Shown: positions 41,025-50,874 of the stretch, one piece after another
Numbering within the stretch: position 1 is the stretch's first letter
How the letters are laid out: every line of letters begins with the position of its first letter
NCBI GenBank assembly: GCA_965153355.1
Contig: OZ231127.1
Coordinates: forward strand, 80,042,001 to 80,106,000
Source of the DNA: Flaccisagitta enflata
Lineage: Eukaryota > Chaetognatha > Sagittoidea > Aphragmophora
Length of the DNA: 64,000 nucleotides
Reading direction: 5' to 3'
Notes under the pieces: model-generated
Databases searched by the model: none
Seen by the model: the letters and a program-made list of their open reading frames with translations, nothing else
Told to the model about the DNA's origin: nothing
Program-made: the position numbers and the translations under genes

Positions 41025-42631
41025 CTAGCTTTTTTTTTTTTTTCTTTTTTTGCTTTAGTGTTTTCCGCTTGATTGTGGGACATGTGTTATCTGACCTTGT
41101 TCAAGATCACGTACTAGTCATGCGAACCTTTGGTTAGTCAGTCTGTCTATCATTGTGTATTTGTGTTGTAGTTTAGCATCATTCAGAATCAGCTTTGGCG
41201 TGAATGCTTGTACCCACAGCTAGCAACCAATTTGCATGTTATTGTGAACAAGTCCTTCATTGTAAAAAATCATATTTTTGGTTTATCGTTATTGTTTTTA
41301 CACTAGCGTCAATTATAGAATGTACTTTGACAAATTGATAATTTCAAAGAAGAAATAGGAGAAATACAAGAAGAAGAAAAAGAAAAAGAAAAAGTAACAG
41401 AAAAAAAAACAGAATCAAAAGCAAAAAGGCAAATAAAAAGACAGGGAAGATAAAAAAGACGAAGAAAAGAAGAAGAAAGGGAAAAAGAGGAAGAAAGGGA
41501 AGAAAGAAAATCTTTCTCATCCACGTTACTGAACCTTGTAATAACCGCGAATTAAGGCGATTCTCATCAGCCTTCCTCAACTCAGTCGTTGCTAAAATCG
41601 GCTCATCGCTGCCGGCTTTTATGTGCAGATAGCCTTTAATCAACAACTAAAAAAAACGACACACTAACTTTGGTCTGATTAGGTTAGAATCGTCCAACAA
41701 AGATGACTATTGTGGTATCTTATCGGCAGCCTCGTGATTGAACAAAGACTTATTGTTCACTTCTTCCACGAGCACGCACACGGACTTACAGTCATTGAAC
41801 CAATAAATTCCCGTTGTGGTAATATGGTTTCAATGTGAATCATAGACTTTGTGACAATATGGTAACTAAGATAGTGCTCAGTTACCATATGCCGAGCTTT
41901 CGCTGTGAATCAGCATTTATAATGGTGACAACATTGCTTATGTACTGTATCATATTTTTGACAAAGCCATTTAGGCGATAGGGCAAAGGTATCGTACTAC
42001 TCAAATGAGGTCATACAAAGATGGAAGCACTTTGCCTAGTTCTAACACATCGGATATGATGATTCAGGGCTTCCATCCCGGCATCGATGAAACGAGACAG
42101 AAAGAAAGTTACAGTCAAGAACAGATATCGTTAGACAGTCAGACAGGCTGCTTCTAGACGAAGTGAAGTCAGATTTGATGAAATTTCAAGATACGATTTT
42201 GTTATAAAATGGTTGAATCCGAGAAACGGTGAAATATAAGTTTGAATTGACTGGGCGTATTCAGGTAGGAAAGCTTCGAGTTAGACCAACGAATGTTGCG
42301 CAATGAAAATTATAAATCAAATCTCCTTTTCCTTTAATTATCTTGATTTCAATGTTACGTACATTTTCCGAGTAAATGCGCATCACGCGGTATATGGTCA
42401 AGAGCTGCATTCGCGTCTTTTTTTGCGAGCAATGACCTAAGGTAGTAGCTGTCTGCAGTAGCCATTTTGCCCTTCATCTTTTTGTTTTCTCTCTTTTAAC
42501 AAAAATGATATTTGAGATATGTTGTCCAGAAGTTTGTTGCGCTAAGCCTTTTTTTTTCGTGCTCTCTCTTCAAAGAAATGCAATTAGAGATTTTTTTGCC
42601 CAGAAGTTTGTTGTGCTGCGTCTTTTTTTTG
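41025..42631. other. Intergenic, no gene recognised
   Basis: Contains a purine-rich GAA/GAAAG tract (41340-41515) and otherwise unremarkable AT-rich DNA between the transporter and the protease. Confidence 0.5.
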
Positions 42632-42860
42632 TTTTTAGTCGCTGACTAAGCGACTCTATAAGAGGGTGTGTCCCTTGGTTGGTTGGTAACGCGAAATTTT
42701 GGACGACAGGAAATTGGCCGAATTAGTGATTTCTGAGCATGGAAGCCCCTGCCTACCCAAAATTTAGCCCCTGCCCACTGAATGACTGCCCCTGCCCATC
42801 AGCAAACTGCCCCTGCCCACCAGTCAGCGACTGCTTTTTGGCCGTGTATCCGGCCTTGTT
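42632..42860 (+). mobile_element. Hairpin-ended dispersed element, variant body
   Basis: Hairpin AGTCGCTGACTAAGCGACT, CTATAAGAGGGTGTGTCCC, four GCCCCTGCCCA-type blocks and GTATCCGGCCTTGTT end. It ends about 90 bases before the protease start codon. Confidence 0.8.
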
Positions 42861-42952
42861 CTCCTTTCAATGAAATGATATTTGAGAATTTTGTTGTCCA
42901 GAAATTTGTCTAAAATTACTCATCAGGCGTCAGAACTCAGAAGAGAGCGACG

Positions 42953-43010
42953 ATGGCGTGCAACATGAACCTGTTATTTTTGGTCGCAATCTCGTTTTTT
43001 GTTGACCAAG
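42953..43010 (+). CDS. Protease exon 1 (signal peptide)
   Basis: Start codon in GACGATGGCG; codes [19 protein letters not shown]. Donor GTGAGT, phase 1. Confidence 0.85.
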
Positions 43011-46000
43011 GTGAGTAGCAAGTCTTCAGGTTCGTTGGTCTTTCAGCATGTATCCTTAAATGATTTCCAATGATTTCCAATTGGCCAAAGTTTTAATTAT
43101 GTATATATACAGTTGAGCTTCAACTACAACGCATGTCAACGGACCGGGCAAAACAATGCCTTATGGCGAAGCTGCCCTAATGCTTATATGAAGTAACTAC
43201 AAAATCTTTTGTGGAACAACGAGCTCAATGCTTTTTAGGCGGGTCTTGCTTATCAGCGGGTGCGCTCTAGCAGCTAGCAGTGCACAACTCGTTTTTCGGT
43301 TCCCAAATTTGTCCAAATTGTGTTGATGATAGGAAGCTGTTGTGGTAATGACTCGTGTGTTAATGATAGGAAGCTGTTGTGTTGATAATTGTTGTGTTAA
43401 TGACTGTTGTGAAGAAGCGGTTGTGTTGATGACTGTTTTGTTAACGACAGGAATCTGTTGCGGCGAAAGACCAGCCGCATTTTCCTCCTTGTTGAAAGAT
43501 GCCGATCCTCAAGGATTGAACGTGCTATTCAATTATCATCAAGCAGAAATGAAGGTTAGTCAAAAATCCACAGTTGATTATGTTAACTAATGTTTTGCCT
43601 GTAATAGTGTATAAGATATCCGTTATGTAACACTGATTATCTAAACAGTGGAGACATGTCACCAATTGTCATCTTACTTGCCATGGTTGTGAAGTTTCAG
43701 CTGTGACAGTCTTTAAAACCTTCATTATTTCCATCTATCTTTTCATGAGTTTTCACCTGACCTTGTTATTGCCTTCTAATCGTCGATAAACGTGATAATC
43801 CAAAAACCATCCAAAAACCATCAAAAATCTGATTCTATTTTTAAACCATCAAAAATCTGATTCTACTTTTATGTTCATAGACTTGAACATCGATTGTCAA
43901 CAGGCCTGTCATAAGAGGAGCTCAAAGTTGTACCTTCCTTTATCATGCATTCCCTCGATTCTGTTTAGGCTAAACAAAGATTGTCTCCTGGCCTAACAAA
44001 AGAGCTCATAGTTGTCTCTCATCATGCATTCCCTTTATTCTGTTTTCATCTGTTTAGGCTAACCAAGGCTTGTCTACTGGCCTAACAAAAGAGGAGCTCA
44101 AAGTTGTGTCTCCCTTCATCATTGGTGGTGATATCGCGCCCAAAGGAGCTTGGCCGTGGCAAGTCGGACTCAAAGACAAAGTTAAAGTTTTTGGAGATTG
44201 GTGAGTAATGAAATCATCATTTCTTTTTCCAAACCGGTGACGGTCATGCAAATATCAATGTCATTTCAATTACAGACAGGACCCTAATAAGAGGTGAGGA
44301 GGGACCCAAATGTTTAGCAGCCCCCCATACAGCTTACATGGCTCAAGAAATTTTCTCACTTCCAGTGGCGGTTGACAGGGGTGTTCTAAATGGAAATTCA
44401 AAAATTGCCACGGTGGCGCCAATTGTATCCACCTAAAGTGTCAACCGCCACTGAAAGTGAGAAAATTATTTGAGCCATGGGAGCTGTAGGGGGGGGCTGC
44501 TTAACCTTTGGGTCCCTCCTCACTTCTTATTAGGGTCCTGTCTGTAGTCCATTACTTGAGACATTTTAACATCTTCACCATCATTCATCCCTGTTTAGGA
44601 CCTACCAGCACCTTTGCGGTGGTTCTTTACTCAATCCCAATTGGATTTTGACGGCTGCTCACTGTTTCAAAGGGGGAAAAGTCGCCAGCAAATTGGCGTA
44701 AGTTGTTGTTAAGTCGTGGACTCGCGACTCAAGACCTTGCTGTGTCAGTCGGTCGGTTGGTCCGTCGGTAAACAAAACAAAATGTGAGCGTTTTTTCGCT
44801 ATTCCGCTCCAGCCCACCCGTCCGCGACTGAGGGGGAATCTATACGGCCTTGTTAAATGTGATGAGTACAAATTGGCGCTTTTTCCATGAAATAAATGGC
44901 ATGCCGTTTTGTTTTGTTTTTTAATGGATGGCAAGCGCATCATTTACATTCATGTCATTCATAACCATGAATCATGTGAATTAAGGGTGAAGCTGGGTGA
45001 TATAGACCGGGCCAATACATGCCTAACCATTTATTAGTCGCGTGCTACGCGACTCTACACCCCGCTTTGTCGGTGAGTCCGTCCGTCCGTCCGTCCGTCG
45101 CACTTGTTTAAATGACCATGAAATTTTAAGGGTGAAGCTGGGTGATACGGATCAATACATGCCGGACGAAGGAGAGCAAACGATTGACGTAGAGAAATTC
45201 ATCATTCATCCCAAATTTGGACTTGGTTTTGGGGGCAAATACTGGATGGCTAATGACATTGCACTCATAAAGGTGAGTGTTGGTGTTTGTTTTAAGATTG
45301 TTATTATGGGTGACTAATGTCATTGCACTCATAGAATTGAGTCCTGGTGTGTGTTTTAAGGTTGTTATCATGGGTGGCTAATGACATTGCACTCATAGGA
45401 GTGAGTGTTGGTGTATGTTTTAAGGTTGTTGTTATGGATGGCTAATGACATTGCACTCATAAAAATAAGTGTTAGTGTATGTCTTAAGTTGTTGTTATGA
45501 ATGGCTAATGACATTGCACTCACAAAAGTAAGTGTTGATGTATGTTTCATGGTTTTTGTTATGGATGGCTGATGACATTGCACTCATAAAAGCAAGTTGT
45601 GGTGTATGGTTTAAGGTTGTTAATATAGATGGAAAATTACATTGCACTCATAAAGATGAGTGTTGGAGTGTGTTTTAAGGAGTGGAATTAATAATTTCTT
45701 TGAGATCTCTCAGCGTTTGTACCAATTTCTTACAGTTGAAAACGCCGGCAAAATTGAGCAAATTCGTGGGTACGATTTGTTTGCCCAAAAAGGGCGAAAC
45801 ATTTGAAGGTGAGATTCATGAATTCAGAATTTCGGGATCATTACTCACTCACTCAACAACGAAAGCTTAAGTTGGAGATGCAAACATGACTCTTGCTGTG
45901 TCTTAGGTTCAGGCCATTTGTGTCTTATCAAGGATTTAAGGTATTTCGTTATTTCAGTGACAATAATGGTCTTTTTGATCTTCTTCATATGAAGGTGACT

Positions 46001-46534
46001 TCGAACGTTTGAAATGTTGTTAAAAAGAACTAGATGGTCTGTATAACCCGCTTGATTTATCGAATTGAATTCTAATTGTTTTTCATTATGAAGGTGATTT
46101 TGCGTTCATTAGTGGATATGGACTTAAGTACATTAGTCCCAAAACCGGAGGCCAAAAACCAAGATTCCTCAGACAAGCTGGTAGGTAACCTTTCTGAATT
46201 CTTTCATTCTTACATCCTTGTCCTGTGAACAAATTAGCTAGATGAAAAAGGTTTTATGGATGAAACTTCCATACCTTTACAGTACAGTTATCGGAGGTAG
46301 AAAATATCATTTCTTCTATCATTTTTATGAGGTAATTACTAATTGTGGTGCCACTTTTCATTACAGCTGGGCCGATTTGGGGAGCAACAGAATGCAGTGA
46401 CGTCTGGGCTGACGTTTTCAAGAAAAAAGGTAGGCTTACCTCATTAGAAAATTTTCTCATTGAAAGATTTAGATTTGATTTTCATTACAAGTATGTTTGA
46501 ACCGAGTAACATCATCTCTCTGTCGCACTCTCTG

Positions 46535-46600
<66 letters not shown>

Positions 46601-48084
46601 TCTCCCTTTCTCTCACTCATAGGAGTGGAATTCAACCCAAATGTTTACTGCTTTGGAATGAAAGGTAAGTGGAGTAAGATTCCGCCATAGTCATAGCGGA
46701 ACCGAAAACCAGGGAATCCGCCTGTAACGGATGATATACAGTAGATGTCGTCTAGACTTGGAAATACGGGGGAATTCATTACAGGAATACAAATATATTT
46801 AAAAAACTGATATTTGGAATGTAGAGTAACAAAAGGATGCTTTATTACCCATAGGTGTTGGTTGCCACGGAAACACATTTTTATGTATTCACGCTAAAGT
46901 TTCAATATTTTGACAAATTTTTTTGAGAGAACATAGTTTAAAATCTAATTTGCTACAATTTTTTCCACAATATATTCCATAAGAATATTGCTTGTTTAGC
47001 CATTGCTAGGGAGCGTAACAATGTGTAACAGCCCTGTGATGCTCCCTAACAACCGCCAAACGAGCCATATTCTTACAGAACATATTCAGGGAAAGTTGTA
47101 GCAAATTTCATTATAAGCAATGTTCCTTCAAAATTTTTTTCAAAATATTGATACTTTAACGTGAATACATAGAAATGTGTTTCTATGGCAACCAACACTT
47201 ATAGGCAATAAAGCATCCTTTTATCAGTTTATATTCCAAATCTTAATCTCTTAAATTCATTTGTCTTTCTGTAGTGAATTCCCCCGTATTTCCAAGTCTA
47301 GACGGCATCTACACTCTTTTTTTTTTATAAGAACCTAGTTTATAAGAACATCAAGGCTTCGAATAGCCTCAAAATTAAGAACATCTTAAGAACATACAAA
47401 GGCTTCAAATTTTGAGAAAAAAATTTCGCTTAAGATATTACGTAAAGAATATTAAAAAAACATTTGAATTTTTGTATAATTAAGATAATATTTTATAATC
47501 TTTAAATAAATATTATGAAAATATCCCCAGACTTTAATGATTGGCATTTGTTTTAACAATATTTAGTAGAAATATATTTAGTATAATTGAGTAACAGTAT
47601 ATCTTAAAGTTTCCTATAGTTTATATAGTATTGAAAATTAAGAACGCTCTAAGAACGTTGAAGGCTTCATTTGGCCTGGAAAATAAAAACATGAAGCCTT
47701 CGAAAAAAAAATGACGTTCTTATAAAAAATAAAGAGTGTACTGTATTTCTTCGTGACATTTTTGAAAATCCTAGGAATTCGTTAATAGGGGGTCCAGCTG
47801 TCATAACAAATCAATTCCTAAATCTAACATCTAACAGAAATTTAATGGCTGTAAGTGTAAAAGCAGATTGATTTTAATTTCTCTGATTTTTTTATGCAGA
47901 TGGCAAATCCTACGGTGCTTGCTATGGTGATAGCGGCGGCCCAATGGTGGTAAAGAAGTCTCAGGGATTCGTTATTGCCGGTGTTGCTCATTTCGCGGCC
48001 ACGCCTTATTGTACGCAACTGCCGAGTGGGTATTACATGGTCGAACCCTTCTTGGACTGGATCAATGAGAACATCAAGAATTAG
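42953..48084 (+). CDS. Secreted S1-family (chymotrypsin-fold) serine protease, 10 exons
   Basis: Predicted 331-residue secreted protease. Exons: 42953-43010, 43451-43554, 44058-44200, 44599-44697, 45131-45272, 45736-45808, 46094-46180, 46367-46429, 46623-46664, 47900-48084; phases close. Seen: signal peptide ([20 protein letters not shown]), propeptide with [11 protein letters not shown], activation junction [18 protein letters not shown] (His57), NDIALIK (Asp102), CYGDSGGP (Ser195). Cleavage would be after Phe, not the usual Arg/Lys. The residue at chymotrypsin position 189 is Gly, against trypsin-like Asp, suggesting a chymotrypsin/elastase-like pocket. The normally conserved SWG (214-216) reads HFA in [11 protein letters not shown], so substrate binding may be unusual. 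Introns carry several MITEs, and four exon edges have tandem duplicates beside them. Confidence 0.9.
43107..43285. mobile_element. Pogo-like MITE remnant
   Basis: TACAGTTGAGCTTCAACTAC at the left and GGTGCGCTCTAGCAGC at the right resemble degraded ends of the pogo-like element at 22673-24375. Confidence 0.4.
43328..43460 (+). repeat. Degenerate tandem copies of the protease exon 2 acceptor
   Basis: GTTGATGATAGGAAGCTGTT and related units repeat just before the true GTTAACGACAGGAATCTGTT junction, so the AG and first codons of exon 2 have about two decayed upstream copies. Confidence 0.6.
43451..43554 (+). CDS. Protease exon 2 (propeptide)
   Basis: Acceptor AACGACAG. Encodes [20 protein letters not shown] and [15 protein letters not shown]. 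Donor GTTAGT, phase 0. Confidence 0.85.
43882..44057 (+). repeat. Two decayed upstream copies of the protease exon 3 5' end
   Basis: Blocks of about 85 bp (TTGTCTCCTGGCCTAACAAA, GAGCTCATAGTTGT, CATGCATTCCC, CTGTTTAGGCTAA) precede exon 3; each ends with the CTGTTTAG acceptor followed by GCTAA. Confidence 0.8.
44058..44200 (+). CDS. Protease exon 3 (propeptide end, IIGG)
   Basis: Acceptor CTGTTTAG. Encodes [20 protein letters not shown] then [20 protein letters not shown]. Donor GTGAGT, phase 2. Confidence 0.92.
44273..44544. mobile_element. Palindromic Tc1/mariner-type MITE, 272 bp
   Basis: CAGACAGGACCCTAATAAGA and its complement as ends, TA at 44271-44272 and 44545-44546. The arms pair over most of the element. 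Lies in protease intron 3. Confidence 0.88.
44599..44697 (+). CDS. Protease exon 4 (catalytic His)
   Basis: Encodes [20 protein letters not shown] then [11 protein letters not shown]. Donor GTAAGT, phase 2. Confidence 0.93.
44711..44854 (+). mobile_element. Hairpin-ended dispersed element
   Basis: AAGTCGTGGACTCGCGACTC start, GTCGGTCGGTTGG tract, CCGCGACTGAGGG and ACGGCCTTGTT end, 14 bases after exon 4. Confidence 0.8.
44983..45130 (+). repeat. Partial upstream copy of protease exon 5, split by a dispersed element
   Basis: AATTAAGGGTGAAGCTGGGT at 44978 duplicates the AG and first codons of exon 5 (TTTTAAGGGTGAAGCTGGGT at 45125). The copy drifts after GATATAGACC, and a truncated hairpin-ended element (45032-45106, AGTCGCGTGCTACGCGACT) follows. 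Confidence 0.8.
45131..45272 (+). CDS. Protease exon 5 (catalytic Asp)
   Basis: Acceptor ATTTTAAG. Encodes [20 protein letters not shown], then [11 protein letters not shown]. Donor GTGAGT, phase 0. Confidence 0.92.
45246..45682 (+). repeat. 64-bp minisatellite made of the exon 5 3' edge plus splice donor
   Basis: Seven units of about 64 bp. Unit 1 is the exon end ATGGCTAATGACATTGCACT with CATAAAGGTGAGTGTTGG; units 2-7 repeat it with changes. GTGAGT survives in unit 3 and GTAAGT appears in unit 5, so spare donor-like sites remain. Confidence 0.9.
45736..45808 (+). CDS. Protease exon 6
   Basis: Acceptor TTCTTACAG. Encodes [20 protein letters not shown] then ETFEG. Donor GTGAGA, phase 1. Confidence 0.9.
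46094..46180 (+). CDS. Protease exon 7
   Basis: Encodes [20 protein letters not shown] then KPRFLRQA. Donor GTAGGT, phase 1. Confidence 0.88.
46367..46429 (+). CDS. Protease exon 8
   Basis: Acceptor CATTACAG. Encodes [20 protein letters not shown], phase 1. Confidence 0.87.
46518..46612. repeat. (CT)n microsatellite at an acceptor
   Basis: CT run just before protease exon 9, acting as an extreme polypyrimidine tract. Confidence 0.95.
46623..46664 (+). CDS. Protease exon 9
   Basis: Acceptor CTCATAG. Encodes [14 protein letters not shown], phase 1, donor GTAAGT. Confidence 0.87.
46739..47743. mobile_element. TA-flanked MITE (outer), disrupted by a second MITE
   Basis: Left end CAGTAGATGTCGTCTAGACT; right end is the complement of CAGTAGATGCCGTCTAGACT, split between GGCATC(TA) at 47311 and CTG at 47741-47743. 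TA flanks at 46737-46738 and 47744-47745. Arms share GTTGGTTGCCACGGAAACAC-like sequence. Lies in protease intron 9. Confidence 0.85.
47312..47738. mobile_element. TA-flanked MITE (inner), nested in the outer MITE's terminal repeat
   Basis: CACTCTTTTTTTTTTATAAG and the complement of CACTCTTTATTTTTTATAAG are the ends, TA on each side (47310-47311, 47739-47740). Taking it out restores the outer element's CATCTACTG end. Confidence 0.87.
47900..48084 (+). CDS. Protease exon 10 (catalytic Ser, stop)
   Basis: Acceptor TTATGCAG. Encodes [31 protein letters not shown] and ends DWINENIKN before TAG. Confidence 0.93.
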
Positions 48085-48939
48085 ATCCGTATCTTCGCAT
48101 CTTTACTACCGTTGATTATACCAACTATAATCAATTACTTCACTTCAATTGATCACTTCACTAAATTTCTTTGAAAACAAATCCATTGCCACCTACCCGC
48201 AATTCTAGCTTGTTTTCAAACTGAAGTGTGTTAACAGATAAACGCAGTAAATCTGAGTTTTAGCTAGTATCATCATAAACGCCCTGATGCATAGTAGAAG
48301 TAAAGGAACAAGGCTAATTTCATAAGACAAAAAATTTATGAAGAAAAATGAAGTGTTTCACCATACTTTTTGCATTACTATCAGGACACTAATGAAGCTG
48401 GAATGCTTTCAGTGGACAAATTGTCTCTAAGGACACTTGGTGCATACATTTTTATCATATTTTGACTTAAAATGTGATTTGAACTAAGCGTTTCACATGA
48501 AAATAAGCATGAAAATGATGTTTTTTAGTGAATTTCTGCTTACACTTTTTTTCATTTTCTGAGGTCGAAATTCTAAGAAAGCCAAACACAGGGAAATTTT
48601 GCATTTTAAAAAACATAGTTCCCTCTGTAATCGATTTGGGAAGAGAACTATGTTCTTTGTTTTTTCATTTTTTTATTTCCTATGCAAATTTAGAATTTCG
48701 ACCAGCCCTTTGTCAGTGACCAAAAATAAAATAAGTATAAATTTTCAAAACATTTTTTTTGGTAACATTGGCTAAACTTGGTCCTCTTGCTAAGTAAATG
48801 CAAATTTTTCTTTTAAATATGATGTCTGAGCTATCTCAATCACTTTTATTCATTCATTTTTACATTTTGATTTATACATTTTTTCTATTTTGACCTTCTT
48901 TGAAACACAAATGTTGCCTTCGGAGGGAAGCCGTCATAA
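48085..48939. other. Protease 3' flank; no gene recognised
   Basis: AT-rich. An AATAAA lies about 640 bases after the stop, near 48725, and could be a polyadenylation signal. Confidence 0.4.
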
Positions 48940-49509
48940 TAGGGAAAAAAGTCGAAGTCAGTCTTCGACTTTTTGACATATTCCAGAGAAACATGGTTTT
49001 TACTATCTTATAAAAAAGATGAGCATTTTAAAGGGTGGTTAATCCCTCAGATAGAATTGATTGGGTAAATAGGCTAAATGTTTTTTGAGTTATGATTTTT
49101 TAAAGATTTCATGTAGGATCAATTAAGGAGTGTACTTATGTTAGTTTGAGCATGTAAATACTAGAAAACATGTTTAAGTGCATAGCTGCTCATCTGTTTT
49201 TAAGTGTTCTTGCTTGTTTAGCTCATTTTTTTCTGATTGTAAATGCAATAAATATATAAATGTTTTGATACATGTATGAGCGTGCAAATATGAGAAAGCA
49301 TATCTGTGAGCATAGATGGTCATCGGTCTGAGTGATTTTGAGTATTTAGCTCATTTGGCTCAGTCCTATTTTTCTCTGATTTTAAGTGCAATTGCTCTTG
49401 ATATGATCTAACAAATATTAAAAATCATAATGACTGAAGAAAAAACTTAATTGAAAGTGGCCAATGCCTATGACTTTTTTCCTCACGGCGATAGCCGCCA
49501 TTACTGGTA
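48940..49509 (-). mobile_element. Dispersed element with terminal hairpin (copy 2 of 3)
   Basis: On the - strand it starts ACCAGTAATGGCGGCTATCG and ends in the hairpin AAAAAGTCGAAG/CTTCGACTTTTT (48946-48975), as at 19598-20446. Confidence 0.7.
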
Positions 49510-49700
49510 CTAGACCATGGATGACAGATGAATGATGAAAAAAATCTCTAATTTTCCATGCAATGACTTTTAATTTTTATCACTTTATCCTCATACATGC
49601 ATTTATCACGTGATCCACATTTTACAGTACAGAGCAACTAATTAAGTTAATTAAGTCAATACACGTCCTAAAATTAGATTAAGAATGAACATTTCTTTAA

Positions 49701-49924
49701 AACAAGGCCGGATAAACGGCTACCCCAGTCGCGTGCGGGCGGGCAGGGGCCTTAATTGAGGTCACTTCATCATTTGGGCAGGTGCAGAGAGGCCAGAGAC
49801 TGCAAAAAACAAAAAAAAGTAAAGTGTGACGGACAGACAGACGGACCGACAGACGGACCGACGGGTGGACCAACGGACGGACCGACAAAGCGGGGTGTAG
49901 AGTCGCGTAGCACGCGACTAAAAA
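49701..49924 (-). mobile_element. Hairpin-ended dispersed element, near full-length
   Basis: AACAAGGCCGGATAAACGGC start, GACGGACCGACAG tract, CAAAGCGGGGTGTAG, perfect hairpin AGTCGCGTAGCACGCGACT and AAAAA end. Confidence 0.88.
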
Positions 49925-50600
49925 GACGAAAAAGTCAAAAGTCATCACATAGATTTTTTTCTGGATTAACAGAATATTGAATATTATTAGTGGAAGTGCG
50001 TATAATTTAAAGGATATGGACACAAGACTCATGATTAAGCTCGACAATGACTAGATGACATCTGTATTGTGGATATATGCGAAGATCGATTTCTACGGTA
50101 ATCTAGTGGTAAAACTCGTGCAAGGTTAATTGTTAAGTGGTCAATAATCTGTAAACTCTCCTTTCATGGAGTACAGTTGGGAATTTATAGTAATGAACCG
50201 TGCTCTTGCTCATTCATAATCAGCATCAATACGACAACCGCACAATTACCCTTCATTCGGTCATAGCTTAAGACATTTTTAATGCGACTTTTTTATGTAC
50301 GCAGAAACCAAAACAAACCAACGTCAGCAGTACAAAACTTTATCACAAAGAGTGTGAAAGTTATGCTCAGAGCGAGCTGAATTCATTGCCATTTTCCTAA
50401 AATCACAACAAAACAAAATCCTTCACCGTCATTTTCACATACTCACAACAAATCGTAATCCATCACAACCAATCTTAATCCAGGAGAAAAAAAAATCGTT
50501 ATCCATCACAGAAATTCCTGAACCATCACAATAAAACGCTTTTCTATATTTTCAACCATGTTCCATCACAAAATCGTAATTTACAGATTGTTATCAGCAT
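49925..50600. other. Between protease and p62, no gene recognised
   Basis: Contains loose repeats of CATCACAACAAATCGTAATC type (50395-50580). Confidence 0.5.
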
Positions 50601-50648
50601 TCACTGATGATGCTGGTAGTGCGTCATCTGCAATCACTGATGATGCTG
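50601..50648 (-). repeat. Duplicate of the p62 stop-codon region
   Basis: TCACTGATGATGCTG occurs at 50634-50648, where its complement holds the last codons and TGA of p62, and again at 50601-50615, 33 bp downstream of the real stop. Confidence 0.75.
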
Positions 50649-50768
50649 ATGGCCAGAGGGTGGTTTGTTAGGATTGATCGCGTCCAAAGCCATGGAAATG
50701 TTGCCATCCTTTGCCAACAACAATTGCTCCAACCAATTTCCATCATTGGAGAAACCCATAGCCATCAT
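50634..50768 (-). CDS. SQSTM1: p62 terminal exon (UBA domain)
   Basis: Acceptor TTCTTACAG. Encodes [20 protein letters not shown] and [19 protein letters not shown], ends HQHHQ-TGA. Confidence 0.92.
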   Translation of the reverse strand: MMAMGFSNDGNWLEQLLLAKDGNISMALDAINPNKPPSGHQHHQ

Positions 50769-50778
50769 CTGTAAGAAA

Positions 50779-50874
<96 letters not shown>

